A DNA stretch of 39,718 bases. Origin: Ruegeria sp. PrR005 (lineage in GTDB: Bacteria; Pseudomonadota; Alphaproteobacteria; Rhodobacterales; Rhodobacteraceae). Positions 8,308 through 15,574 of this stretch are shown here, one piece after another (the stretch's first letter is position 1; each line of letters opens with the position of its first letter). The notes below the pieces were generated by a model. That model ran no database searches. It was not told the DNA's origin and worked only from the letters and a program-made list of their open reading frames with translations. A program made the position numbers and the translations under genes. The stretch is taken from NCBI RefSeq assembly GCF_010500245.1, contig NZ_JAAGOX010000019.1, positions 1 to 39,718 of the forward strand, in the 5' to 3' direction.

Positions 8308-8394
8308 TGGTGCGGTCGAGAAGACTCGAACTTCCACGGGTGTTACCCCACAGCGACCTCAACGCTGCGCGTCTACCAATTCCGCCACGACCGC
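8308..8394 (-). tRNA. tRNA-Leu (anticodon GAG)
   Basis: On the minus strand the 87-nt sequence begins GCGGTCG and ends CGACCGC-A-CCA, giving a 7-bp acceptor stem and an encoded CCA. The anticodon arm is CAGCG-TTGAGGT-CGCTG, so the anticodon is GAG. A long variable arm and a T-loop GTTCGAGTC are visible, as expected for a leucine tRNA. It is the likely attachment target of the neighbouring integrase. Confidence 0.95.
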
Positions 8395-8418
8395 ACTGCC
8401 AGTGACTTGGTAGAGCGG

Positions 8419-8447
8419 CGTATAGACGAGGGTCGCAGGGATGTGAA
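8419..8447 (-). promoter_or_regulatory. Probable sigma-70 promoter of tRNA-Leu
   Basis: On the minus strand TTCACA (-35) and TATACG (-10) are separated by 17 bp, with the -10 ending 24 bp before the mature tRNA 5' end. The call rests on spacing and sequence only. Confidence 0.45.
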
Positions 8448-8536
8448 GAGGCAAAAATCACCTCTGCTTGAATTCTCTTCCCCCGCCCTTACCCTTGGGC
8501 TTAGAACGGGATGCAACAGACAAACAAGGAAGAGAC

Positions 8537-9196
8537 ATGACCGCGACCGATACCCGCCCTGTGCTGCAAATCGACATCGTATCGGATGTGGTCTGCCCCT
8601 GGTGCATCGTTGGCTTTCTGCAACTGGATCAGGCGCTTGCACAGACGGGCGCATTGGTGAAACTGCGGTGGCACCCGTTTGAGCTGAACCCGCAGATGGG
8701 GCCCGAAGGCCAGAACCTGCGCGAACATATCATGGAGAAATACGGCTCCACGCCCGCGCAGAGCGCCGAGGCTCGCGCCCGCCTGACCGAAATCGGGGCC
8801 GATCTGGGCTTCGCTTTCAATTTCACCGACGACAGCAGCATCGTGAACACCTTTGCCGCCCATCAACTGCTCGACTGGGCCGAGGGCCAGGGCCGTCAGC
8901 ATCCGCTGAAACTGGCACTGTTCGCGGCCTATTTCACCCATGGCCGCGATGTATCGGACCCGGCGGTTCTGCTCGATGTGGTGGCGACGGCCGAGCTGGA
9001 CAGGGCGGCCGCCGAGGCGGCGCTGGCCTCGGGCGCCTATCAGGCCGCCGTGCGCGAGAAACAGAAGTTCTGGACACAGCACGGCATTTCCGGTGTCCCC
9101 TCGATGGTGTTTGGCGGCAAGTACCTCCTGACCGGCGCGCAAGGGGCCGACACCTATGCACAGGTGATCCAGCGCTGTCTGGCCGAGGCAGCCTAG
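8537..9196 (+). CDS. DsbA family oxidoreductase (FrnE-like)
   Basis: This 219-residue thioredoxin-fold protein has a CPWC active site in SDVVCPWCIVG near residue 20 and the DsbA/FrnE arrangement with an inserted helical domain. The second half holds the cis-proline region (GISGVPSMVFGGKYLLTGAQ). FrnE proteins are cytoplasmic dithiol oxidoreductases or isomerases. No signal peptide is seen, which agrees with a cytoplasmic place. The ATG at 8537 follows a strong AAGGAAGAG ribosome-binding site, so the longer open frame from 8468 is not used. The gene is transcribed divergently from the tRNA and is followed 40 bp later by lipB. The physiological substrate is unknown. Confidence 0.88.
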   Translation: MTATDTRPVLQIDIVSDVVCPWCIVGFLQLDQALAQTGALVKLRWHPFELNPQMGPEGQNLREHIMEKYGSTPAQSAEARARLTEIGADLGFAFNFTDDSSIVNTFAAHQLLDWAEGQGRQHPLKLALFAAYFTHGRDVSDPAVLLDVVATAELDRAAAEAALASGAYQAAVREKQKFWTQHGISGVPSMVFGGKYLLTGAQGADTYAQVIQRCLAEAA

Positions 9197-9236
9197 CCCC
9201 CTTCCCCTGCCCCGACCCGCACGCTAAGACAATGCC

Positions 9237-9896
9237 ATGGAATGGAAGATCACAGACGGGCTGACCGATTACGATGCGGCGGTGGCCTTTATGGAGGCAC
9301 GCGCCGCCGCCATATCGGCGGGCGAGGCCGACGAGTGCGTCTGGCTGCTGGAACACCCGCCGCTGTACACGGCGGGCACCTCTGCCCGGCGCGAAGACCT
9401 GACCGACCCCGACCGTTTCCCGGTCTACGACAGCAAACGCGGTGGACAGTATACCTATCACGGGCCCGGCCAGCGGGTGGTCTATGTTATGCTCGACGTA
9501 GGCAAACGCGGCCATGACGTGCGCCGCTTTGTCCAGCAGCTCGAGGAATGGGTGATCGCGGCGCTGGCCGAGTTCAACATCCGCGGCGAAATCCGCGAGG
9601 GCCGCGTCGGCGTCTGGGTCCGCCGCGACGACAAGCCCCTGACAGTCACCGGCAAACCGGCCGAGGACAAGATCGCGGCAATCGGCATACGGATCCGCAA
9701 ATGGGTCAGCTTCCACGGCATCTCGATCAACGTGGAACCGGATCTGAGCCATTTCTCGGGCATCGTGCCCTGTGGCATCACCGAATTCGGGGTCACGTCC
9801 CTGGTCGATCTGGGGCTACCGGTCACCATGGCGGATGTCGATGTTGCCCTGCGACACAGTTTCGATCTGGTGTTCGGAGACGATCAGACCGATTGA
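9237..9896 (+). CDS. lipB: Octanoyltransferase LipB
   Basis: LipB moves the octanoyl group from acyl carrier protein to lipoyl domains of 2-oxo acid dehydrogenases and the glycine cleavage H protein, the first step of endogenous lipoate synthesis in the cytoplasm. The 219-residue protein shows the family motifs in order: [21 protein letters not shown], the lysine motif KIAAIGIR and the catalytic cysteine in GIVPCGI. Length is normal. It may be co-transcribed with the preceding FrnE-like gene. The stop lies 3 bp from the stop of the convergent LuxR/hydrolase gene. Confidence 0.97.
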   Translation: MEWKITDGLTDYDAAVAFMEARAAAISAGEADECVWLLEHPPLYTAGTSARREDLTDPDRFPVYDSKRGGQYTYHGPGQRVVYVMLDVGKRGHDVRRFVQQLEEWVIAALAEFNIRGEIREGRVGVWVRRDDKPLTVTGKPAEDKIAAIGIRIRKWVSFHGISINVEPDLSHFSGIVPCGITEFGVTSLVDLGLPVTMADVDVALRHSFDLVFGDDQTD

Positions 9897-9899
9897 CCC

Positions 9900-11666
9900 T
9901 TAGGCTGGCAACTCGTCGAGCGCATCCAGAACAACATCCGGGCGCTCGTAGATCAGGAACTGGCCAACATCCGCTAGCACCCGGAACGTGACATTGGTGC
10001 GGGTCCCGGCAAACTCCTCTGCCACGCCGACGGGCACAACCGGATCCAGCGCGCCATGCAGATGGATCACCGGCTTTGCCTGTTTGGACAGCGGCGACAC
10101 CCAGTCCGAGACCATGACCCGCGCATCGCTGACAAACCCCTCGGTTCCGGCCTGCGCGGCAAAGCGATAACCGGCGTGCATCAGCTCTCCCAGGTTCAGG
10201 CGCGCAACCACGTCACGTTCATGCGTTCCGGGCGGGTACAGGGCATCCATAAAGGTCTGCACCTCTTCGCTATCGATCAGCGAGATGGCCGCCCGAACGA
10301 AAAACGGCAACAGGCTTGGCGTCCAGCGCGCGGTATAACCCATGACTCTCTGTCGCCGGGCCATTCCGCGGAACTGGTCACGGCGCAACAATGGCCCGCT
10401 GCCGGCCACCGCGACCATGCCCCGGACACGCGGATCGCCGCCGGCACAGATCGTGTGGCCCTGAACGACGCCGGCCATGTGCCCCAGGACGGCAGCGCGC
10501 CGGATGTCGAAACGATCCATCAACTCGCCCACATGATCCGACATCGCGCGCAGTGCGGCATGCGGGTCGGCCACCGGCTCCGAGCGCCCATATCCCGGAC
10601 GCACCGGTGCCAGAATACGCAATCCGCGCCGGTGCAACCGGTCCTTGAGATATTGCAACGGCGCCAGGCCATCCATCATGCCATGCAGATAGATTACCGG
10701 CCGGCCCTTGGGATCACCGCACTGATAGAGCTGCATCTTGAGGCCTGTGCGCATCTCCAGCACCTCGTCGTTCAGATCGACGGCACCGGGATGCCCGTTG
10801 GTCCGCAGCTGATTCCCCCGCTCGATCAGAAAAGCCACCAGCCGGATCAGGTCTGCCTGCCCGGGGGCGCCGGTCTTGGCCAGAACCGATTTCGCCTGAT
10901 TTCGAACCGTGTGCTCGGACCGGTGCGAGCGCTCGGCAATCTCGCGCAGGCTGTGCCCCTCCATAAGGTTGCGCACGATTTCCACTTCGGCCGGGGACAG
11001 GCCAAAGGATGAGACCAGCATCCGTTCGGCGGCGGGTGTCCATTGATAGTCGAGACTTTCGATCATGATCTGCCCCGAACCCTCGTCACAGGGGGCCATG
11101 CGCGCGATCAGGTGCCGGGGCCGCATGTCCGTGCTCAGAACAACGGCCTGAGCCTGATCCGTTCCCTCGCGCGCCGCCTCCAACAGCCCGTCGAGCATCT
11201 GCGCGCTCGGCACAGGCAAATGCGCTCTGAGCGCCCCAAGATCACGTGGATTATCAAGCAATTGCCGCGCCGCCTGTCCAGCGGCCCGGACGCGTCCATC
11301 GACGCCTGTCAGCAACACGAATCCCGGCGCGCCGTTGATGCACCGCTCCAGCTCGGATTGCGGCGCCTTGCGCCCCAGCTGTTCCAGAATCACATGTGCC
11401 CGGCGGAAATGATCCTGCAACTCGGGATCGACCTGCAACTCGGCCGCCAAAGGCTGTTCGCCCGCATTCGAGAAATCACCCATGTCCCGCAACAGATCAG
11501 ACAGGTGGTCGTCCCAGACCGATACCACACGCTCATAGTGATCGGGCCGCAAAACGATCTCGTAGATTGCGGCGATCACTTGCTCTCTGGTCGGAGTCGC
11601 ATGGGTTCCGAAATCGTCGCGAATAGTTAACCTCCCAAACTCGGCATCGGAGACCGATTTTGACAT
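9900..11666 (-). CDS. LuxR-type regulator fused to a degenerate alpha/beta-hydrolase domain
   Basis: Of the 588 residues, about 1-220 form an N-terminal region with a PAS-like segment (APGFVLLTGVDGRVRAAG). Residues 222-281 are a LuxR HTH (LSPAEVEIVRNLMEGHSLREIA...SEHTVRNQ), and about 300-588 an alpha/beta-hydrolase fold (VIYLHGMMDG, RPGYGRSEP). Catalytic positions are altered: the nucleophile elbow reads GHMAG with Met where Ser is expected (about residue 397), and the base position reads VGQFLIYERP with Gln for His (about 569); the acid Asp in HGALDPVVP is kept. The domain is therefore probably a ligand sensor, not an enzyme. ATG 11666 is preferred; an in-frame GTG at 11693 is possible. A near-perfect 18-bp dyad lies about 55 bp upstream, which may allow autoregulation. 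The ligand is unknown. Confidence 0.8.
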   Translation of the reverse strand: MSKSVSDAEFGRLTIRDDFGTHATPTREQVIAAIYEIVLRPDHYERVVSVWDDHLSDLLRDMGDFSNAGEQPLAAELQVDPELQDHFRRAHVILEQLGRKAPQSELERCINGAPGFVLLTGVDGRVRAAGQAARQLLDNPRDLGALRAHLPVPSAQMLDGLLEAAREGTDQAQAVVLSTDMRPRHLIARMAPCDEGSGQIMIESLDYQWTPAAERMLVSSFGLSPAEVEIVRNLMEGHSLREIAERSHRSEHTVRNQAKSVLAKTGAPGQADLIRLVAFLIERGNQLRTNGHPGAVDLNDEVLEMRTGLKMQLYQCGDPKGRPVIYLHGMMDGLAPLQYLKDRLHRRGLRILAPVRPGYGRSEPVADPHAALRAMSDHVGELMDRFDIRRAAVLGHMAGVVQGHTICAGGDPRVRGMVAVAGSGPLLRRDQFRGMARRQRVMGYTARWTPSLLPFFVRAAISLIDSEEVQTFMDALYPPGTHERDVVARLNLGELMHAGYRFAAQAGTEGFVSDARVMVSDWVSPLSKQAKPVIHLHGALDPVVPVGVAEEFAGTRTNVTFRVLADVGQFLIYERPDVVLDALDELPA

Positions 11667-11720
11667 AGTGGCAAATCCGGCCACAGCTTGCACAGCCGCT
11701 GTAACGAACTAATCATGAGA

Positions 11721-11738
11721 ATAACCCAAATGGGTCAT
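11721..11738. promoter_or_regulatory. 18-bp dyad upstream of the LuxR/hydrolase gene
   Basis: The arms ATAACCCA and TGGGTCAT are complementary at 7 of 8 positions around a central AA. The position, 55-72 bp upstream of the gene start, suits an operator. The half-site ATGACCC recurs upstream of the second LuxR gene at 14135-14141 (reverse). Confidence 0.45.
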
Positions 11739-11859
11739 GCGGCAAGCCCGCGGCGCATGCCAGAACTGCACATACCGTTCAGTGAGTGAGTGGTGTTTTC
11801 ATCAAGTCGCGTATGCTTGCCGGTCTTGAAGAGTGGCAGCAGACCATTGTTTCAGATCC

Positions 11860-11884
11860 GCCGCCCCGTGTTGCACGGGGCGGC
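11860..11884 (-). terminator. Strong GC stem-loop after the CDF exporter gene
   Basis: GCCGCCCCGTG and CACGGGGCGGC make an 11-bp perfect stem with a TTG loop, 17 bp beyond the CDF stop codon. On the minus strand no U-run follows; the plus strand has AATTTCTTT after it. It probably ends or protects the CDF transcript. Confidence 0.5.
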
Positions 11885-11901
11885 AATTTCTTTGCGGCCG
11901 G

Positions 11902-12831
11902 TCAGGCAGAGCCGCTGCCGATCCGGGCCGGGTGGACACAGGCATGAACCGCGCATTCCACCTCTAACGTCGTATGCTCAATGGAAAATTCCCGTTCGAG
12001 GCCGGACTTTACCCTGGCCTTGATCGCGTCCGCCTGCGACCAGGCGCCCGGAGCGATCACCAGATGAGCGGTCAAGGCGGCCGCGTTTTCCTGAAGGCTC
12101 CACAGGTGGACATGATGCACCGCCTGGACCCCTTCCACGCCTTCGACATAGCTGGCCACACGTTCGGGTTCCAGCCCGGGTGGGGTGCCGAGCATCAGGA
12201 CCTGGATCGCGGCGCCGGCTTCGGACCAGACGTGCCACAAAATGTACAAAGCGATCATCAGGGTGACCAGGGGATCGACCCAGATCCAGCCGAACCAGAT
12301 AACCGCGGACCCCGCGACGATCACAGCGACCGAGCCCAGCGCGTCGGCCACATTGTGCAGGAACGCGGCCCGGATATTCATCGAATTCTTCGACAGCGAC
12401 CAGGTCAGCGCCGCCGTCACAAGGTCGATGACCAGCGCCACGACCGCGATCCAGACCACCAGCCAACCGTCGATCGGCTGCGGTTCAAAGAACCGCATAA
12501 CTCCTTCGTAAATCAGGTAAAAAGCCAGAACCACAAGGGTCGTGTAATTAACCAGCGCGGCCACCACCTCGACCCGCCCATAGCCGAAACTCATCCTGTC
12601 ATCTGCGGGTCTCCGGGCGATCTTGCGAGCAAAGAAGGCGATGATCAGCGCCACCGCATCCGAGAAGTTGTGGAGCGCGTCGGCGATGAGGGCGAGGGAG
12701 CCGGAGAGCAGGCCGCCGACGATTTGTACAAAGGTCAGGGCCATGTTGACGGCGATGGCCCAAGCGACGCGGGCGTCGCCGGTGGCCGCGTCGATGTGGT
12801 GGTGGTGATGGTGGTGGTGATCGTGTGGCAT
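11902..12831 (-). CDS. Cation diffusion facilitator (CDF) metal exporter
   Basis: This 309-residue inner-membrane protein should export Zn(II) or related divalent metals in exchange for protons. It has an N-terminal histidine run (HDHHHHHHHH) likely to bind metal, six predicted membrane helices, and metal-site motifs in helix 2 (DALHNFSD) and helix 5 (HNVADALGS). The C-terminal cytoplasmic domain (EGVEGVQAVHHVHLWSL) is typical of the CzcD/ZitB branch. The ATG at 12829-12831 is preferred because the protein then starts MPHDHH; an in-frame ATG at 12864 would add 11 residues. Neither has a clear ribosome-binding site. Metal specificity cannot be decided from sequence alone. Confidence 0.92.
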   Translation of the reverse strand: MPHDHHHHHHHHIDAATGDARVAWAIAVNMALTFVQIVGGLLSGSLALIADALHNFSDAVALIIAFFARKIARRPADDRMSFGYGRVEVVAALVNYTTLVVLAFYLIYEGVMRFFEPQPIDGWLVVWIAVVALVIDLVTAALTWSLSKNSMNIRAAFLHNVADALGSVAVIVAGSAVIWFGWIWVDPLVTLMIALYILWHVWSEAGAAIQVLMLGTPPGLEPERVASYVEGVEGVQAVHHVHLWSLQENAAALTAHLVIAPGAWSQADAIKARVKSGLEREFSIEHTTLEVECAVHACVHPARIGSGSA

Positions 12832-12913
12832 GCGGATGCGGTTCCAATTGCGGTTCGCATCCACAGCTAATGGCTACAGCCGCTATAGGTTCAAGGGGCA
12901 GGCCCCAATTTTC

Positions 12914-13330
12914 TTAACCCAGCGCGGCGCGGATCTTCTCTGCCTGCTCGGCGATCAGCGCCATGTCGCCCATCTGTCCGGGCGGGCGCAGACGGACGCC
13001 TTCGTGCCGGGGCAGCACGTGGAAATGCAGGTGAAACACCTCCTGCCCGCCCACGGCCTCGTTGAACTGTTGCAGGGTAACCCCTTGGGCATCAAAGGCT
13101 TTCATCACCGCATGGCTGAGTTTCTGTACCGTGCTCATGACCGCGGCCAGCTGCGCGGGACTGGCGTCCAGCACGTTGCGGCACGGCGTCTTGGGGATCA
13201 CCAGCAGGTGCCCGTCGGCCCGCGGCATGATGTCCATGAAGGCAAGGGTGTCTTCATCTTCGTAAACGCGGGTCGCGGGAATCTCGCCGCGCAGGATACG
13301 GGCAAAGATGTTGTCGGGATCATAGGCCAT
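12914..13330 (-). CDS. HIT family protein (nucleotide hydrolase/transferase)
   Basis: The 138-residue protein carries the histidine triad HLHFHVLPR near residues 95-103 and the N-terminal DNIFARILRGEIP motif of the HinT-like branch. Such enzymes hydrolyse purine nucleoside phosphoramidates or related nucleotide conjugates in the cytoplasm. The ATG at 13328-13330 is chosen because the family begins here; the frame stays open for about 109 more codons upstream, but that stretch is not HIT-like and contains a repeat. The repeat at 13412-13461 lies 82 bp upstream and could influence its transcription. The substrate is unknown. Confidence 0.92.
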   Translation of the reverse strand: MAYDPDNIFARILRGEIPATRVYEDEDTLAFMDIMPRADGHLLVIPKTPCRNVLDASPAQLAAVMSTVQKLSHAVMKAFDAQGVTLQQFNEAVGGQEVFHLHFHVLPRHEGVRLRPPGQMGDMALIAEQAEKIRAALG

Positions 13331-13411
13331 GTCGGGTATCCGTTCTGTCAAACCGTTGGCGAGAGTTGTGGGCGAGGCGCCCGGCAGGGTCAAGCCGCAG
13401 GTTTGTACGGC

Positions 13412-13461
13412 ATACTGACCGTTTTGTACCCGGGTTTGAGGTGGGATTGACCGTTTTGTAC
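13412..13461 (-). repeat. 50-bp two-box repeat, intergenic copy
   Basis: Read on the minus strand, GTACAAAACGGTCAATCC is followed 32 bp later (start to start) by GTACAAAACGGTCAGTAT. The same two boxes with identical 32-bp spacing occur inside cysI at 35922-35971. The outer 18-bp blocks match at 18/18 and 16/18 positions; the middle 14 bp match poorly. It lies 82-131 bp upstream of the HIT gene start. Confidence 0.7.
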
Positions 13462-13707
13462 GCAGCGGATCGGCGCCGGAAGGCGCCCTCCCCGTCTTGA
13501 AACCGGTCACGCGGCGGGGCGGTATCCCGCCGGTCACCGGGCAAGGTGATCGTCTGTCTTCCGATCCCTCTTGCGCGCGCCCGGTGGCGGCCCTACTTAT
13601 GACGATGGCGGGTTCTGCCCTTCTCGTGACAGGTAGCATTCCGGTGGCCTTAAACATTTCCGAGGGGGCTGGCTCTGTTCAGGTCCTGGCCTGATTATCT
13701 GGCGCCC

Positions 13708-13723
13708 ACCTGTACATACAGGT
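13708..13723. promoter_or_regulatory. Perfect 7-bp-arm palindrome
   Basis: ACCTGTA and TACAGGT are exact complements around a central CA. It resembles a shortened lux box (ACCTG...CAGGT) but the spacing is 6 bp where a standard lux box has about 10. It lies 55 bp beyond the stop of the small membrane-protein gene, within the interval upstream of the HIT gene; function unknown. Confidence 0.35.
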
Positions 13724-13777
13724 CCTCGGGAATCGAACCGCACGGTCGAACCCTGGTGGTTCCCGCCGCACCTCTGA

Positions 13778-14080
13778 TCAGCCGCGCCGCGCCGCCTCTT
13801 GCCGGACGGGTGCGGGGCGCAGATCAGAGACGGCGCTGCCGCCGCGCGGCCCCTCGTCGGTTTCGGCCAGGCTCATGATTTTCCAAGCAAATTGCACCCC
13901 GGCAAAGACGATGCCATTCATGAACCACAGCATGAACACCGCCAAGAGCGCCGAATCGGAGCGCACGATCAGCCCCTTGAGCCCGGCGATATCCAGCCAG
14001 ATCAGCCCGGCGACAAACACCGCGGACAGGGCAAAACCGACAAGAACCTGGATGACGTAGAGACGGATCAGCTGTGGCAT
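13778..14080 (-). CDS. Small membrane protein of unknown function
   Basis: The 100-residue protein starts at ATG 14080, preceded by GGGAG at a good distance. Two hydrophobic helices are visible (about residues 6-30, YVIQVLVGFALSAVFVAGLI, and 43-65, LLAVFMLWFMNGIVFAGVQF), followed by a polar cytoplasmic-type tail rich in Arg, Glu and Pro. I do not recognise a family. It is divergently placed next to the second LuxR gene, sharing a 96-bp intergenic region, so the regulator may control it; this is inference from position only. Confidence 0.7.
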   Translation of the reverse strand: MPQLIRLYVIQVLVGFALSAVFVAGLIWLDIAGLKGLIVRSDSALLAVFMLWFMNGIVFAGVQFAWKIMSLAETDEGPRGGSAVSDLRPAPVRQEAARRG

Positions 14081-14119
14081 GGCCAAACTCCCTGTTTATC
14101 TCGGAAATTCTAGCGCAGA

Positions 14120-14141
14120 ATGATCCGGAATACAGGGTCAT
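14120..14141. promoter_or_regulatory. Imperfect dyad in the divergent luxR/membrane-protein region
   Basis: ATGATCC and GGGTCAT match as inverted repeats at 6 of 7 positions with an 8-bp spacer. The right arm contains the same half-site (GGGTCAT) as the dyad at 11721-11738 in front of the other LuxR gene. A candidate operator; unproven. Confidence 0.35.
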
Positions 14142-14176
14142 GCGTAACAACTGCGACAATATATGCCGGGACCGGA

Positions 14177-14932
14177 ATGCGAAATATCACAAAGTTTGCG
14201 CTCGATCTGTTGGAAAGCCTTTCCCATATCTTTGACGATGCTGCCCGATGGGACCACACGGTAGAGCGGCTGGGCGCGTTTGGCTTTCGGGCCGTGAACA
14301 TGGGGCAGTTCACGCCAAAGACGGGCATCCTGCACTGGGCGCGCAGCTCGATGACGCCGCAGTGGCTGAAGATCTATGCCGAGAGCGGCTATGCCGATGC
14401 CGACCTGGTCCTGGCGCAGACCGTGCAGGGGCCCGACAGCCTGTACATCGATTCGGGCCGGCGCCTGTTGCAGTCCAACTCGGCCACGGCCGCGGGCCTA
14501 TATTCCGGGCTGGTCGAGCACGGCTATCAGCATGTGTTCAGCCTAGTGGTCCCCTGCCCCGGCAATACCGCGATGCTGGTGGCCCTGTTCACCGACCACC
14601 CCGAGGCCGAAGCCTGGATGACCGAACAGGAAAGCGGCATGCGCATCCTGGCCACCGTCATCGCCACCAACCTCGGCCCCGGGGTCGAAGGCGACCAGAA
14701 CGCGGGCCAGGATCTGGCGCCGATTCTGGGGACAACCGCGCCGCTGTCGCGGCGCGAGCGCGAGGTGCTGCATCTGCTGGCCAACGGTCTGCGCAACGAG
14801 CAGATTTCGGAGACGCTGGGGATCAGCGAAATCACCGTGCGCACGCATCTGAAATCGGCCCGCGACAAGCTGCGCGCGCCGACCCGCGAAGCAGCGCTGG
14901 TGCGGGCGGTAAAAATGGGGCTGCTGAATTAA
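14177..14932 (+). CDS. LuxR family regulator, divergent autoinducer-binding type
   Basis: The 251-residue protein has an autoinducer-binding-like domain (about 10-165) and a C-terminal LuxR HTH (LSRREREVLHLLANGLRNEQISETLGISEITVRTH, about 188-245). In the ligand domain, WLKIYAESGYADADL keeps the Trp, Tyr and Asp of the classical acyl-homoserine-lactone pocket, but the Pro after the Asp is absent and the later Trp motif reads as PDSLYID. It may therefore bind a non-standard ligand. No luxI synthase is in the window, so locally it is a LuxR solo. ATG 14177 is chosen because the domain starts here; an in-frame ATG at 14120 lacks a ribosome-binding site and overlaps the dyad. Confidence 0.87.
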   Translation: MRNITKFALDLLESLSHIFDDAARWDHTVERLGAFGFRAVNMGQFTPKTGILHWARSSMTPQWLKIYAESGYADADLVLAQTVQGPDSLYIDSGRRLLQSNSATAAGLYSGLVEHGYQHVFSLVVPCPGNTAMLVALFTDHPEAEAWMTEQESGMRILATVIATNLGPGVEGDQNAGQDLAPILGTTAPLSRREREVLHLLANGLRNEQISETLGISEITVRTHLKSARDKLRAPTREAALVRAVKMGLLN

Positions 14933-14935
14933 GCC

Positions 14936-14955
14936 ACCTATCGGAAGAGATAGGT
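14936..14955 (+). terminator. Stem-loop just after luxR
   Basis: ACCTATC and GATAGGT form a 7-bp stem with loop GGAAGA, followed by TTCG. It sits 3 bp after the stop codon. A weak terminator or 3'-end-stabilising hairpin ahead of the stronger one at 15051. Confidence 0.4.
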
Positions 14956-15050
14956 TTCGCGGTCACCTATGATCCGCTAGCGTCTGGATACCGGGTTTCT
15001 GCTGTGAGTGGTGGCGCCTGGCTTTTTCATCTAGGCATTTGTCAATCAAG

Positions 15051-15088
15051 GCGCGGCGCAATCCGAGGATTGATGCCGCGTCTTTTTT
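15051..15088 (+). terminator. Rho-independent terminator of luxR
   Basis: The arms GCGGC-G-CAATCC and GGATTG-AT-GCCGC form a GC-rich stem with a GA loop, followed by six T residues at 15083-15088. Oriented for the plus strand. It also lies just beyond the 3' end of the convergent nusB gene and may act on both transcripts. Confidence 0.75.
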
Positions 15089-15118
15089 GGCAGCAGCCGG
15101 GGGGCGGCAGATCGCGGA

Positions 15119-15574
15119 TCAGAACGCCTCGGGCCGGGCCTCGCGCGCCATGTGGTCCAGAACGGCATTGACGAAACTGGTCTCGCGCCCCTCGGGGAAG
15201 AATGCGCGCGCGATATCCACGAATTCGGTGATCACCACCTTGGGCGGCGTGTCGCTTTGCGTCAGTTCGGTGCCAGCGGCGCGGAACAGCGCGCGCAGCG
15301 TCGGGTCGATGCGTGAAATCGGCCATTTCGCCACCAGCGCCCGGTCGGTCATCTGGTCAACCAGCGCCTGGTTGTTGACCGCGCCATCGACCAGGGTGCG
15401 GAACAGGGCCGCGTCGCCCTCGGCCATCTCGTCGCCGTCATAGACCGCGCCGAACCGGTGATCGAGAAACTCGGTCACCACCGCCTCGACGGTCTGGCTG
15501 GAGTGCTCCATCTGGAACAGGGCCTGCACGGCATAGAGCCGGGCCGCCGATTTCATCTGCCGTTTTTTGGTCAT
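15119..15574 (-). CDS. nusB: Transcription antitermination factor NusB
   Basis: The 151-residue all-helical RNA-binding protein joins NusE (S10) at boxA in rRNA leader transcripts for antitermination. The sequence shows the family start (KRQMKSAARLYAVQALFQME) and the C-terminal signature KVVITEFVDIARAF...FVNAVLDHMA. Length is typical. The ATG at 15572-15574 overlaps the ribH stop codon by 4 bp (ATGA), so translation is probably coupled. The ribH-nusB pairing at the end of the riboflavin operon is common in bacteria. Confidence 0.97.
   Translation of the reverse strand: MTKKRQMKSAARLYAVQALFQMEHSSQTVEAVVTEFLDHRFGAVYDGDEMAEGDAALFRTLVDGAVNNQALVDQMTDRALVAKWPISRIDPTLRALFRAAGTELTQSDTPPKVVITEFVDIARAFFPEGRETSFVNAVLDHMAREARPEAF

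Larger units (their letters stand above)
13331..13777. other. 447-bp gene-free interval with repeats and a palindrome
   Basis: No convincing gene is present on either strand; the open frames read through repeat sequence and lack family features. The interval holds the two GTACAAAACGG boxes (13412-13461), a third partial GTACAAA box (13402-13409 region, reverse) and a palindrome with arms ACCTGTA/TACAGGT at 13708-13723. It separates two minus-strand genes and so includes the 5' region of the HIT gene. Confidence 0.6.

Noticed and set aside
12724-12740. TTTGTACAAAGGTCA inside the CDF gene as a third copy of the two-box repeat
   Set aside because: Only a partial box with a deletion, no second box at 32 bp, and it encodes conserved membrane-helix residues; probably chance.
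13331-13657. N-terminal extension of the HIT protein through an open frame of about 109 codons
   Set aside because: The family starts at 13330; the extension has no domain and reads through the GTACAAAACGG repeat.
13497-13694. A 65-codon plus-strand frame with a hydrophobic tail
   Set aside because: No ribosome-binding site, no recognised family and placement in a repeat-bearing interval; not enough support for a gene.
13725-13765. A tRNA-like GGTTCGATTCCCG on the minus strand
   Set aside because: The stem pairing fails and no acceptor or anticodon arm is present.
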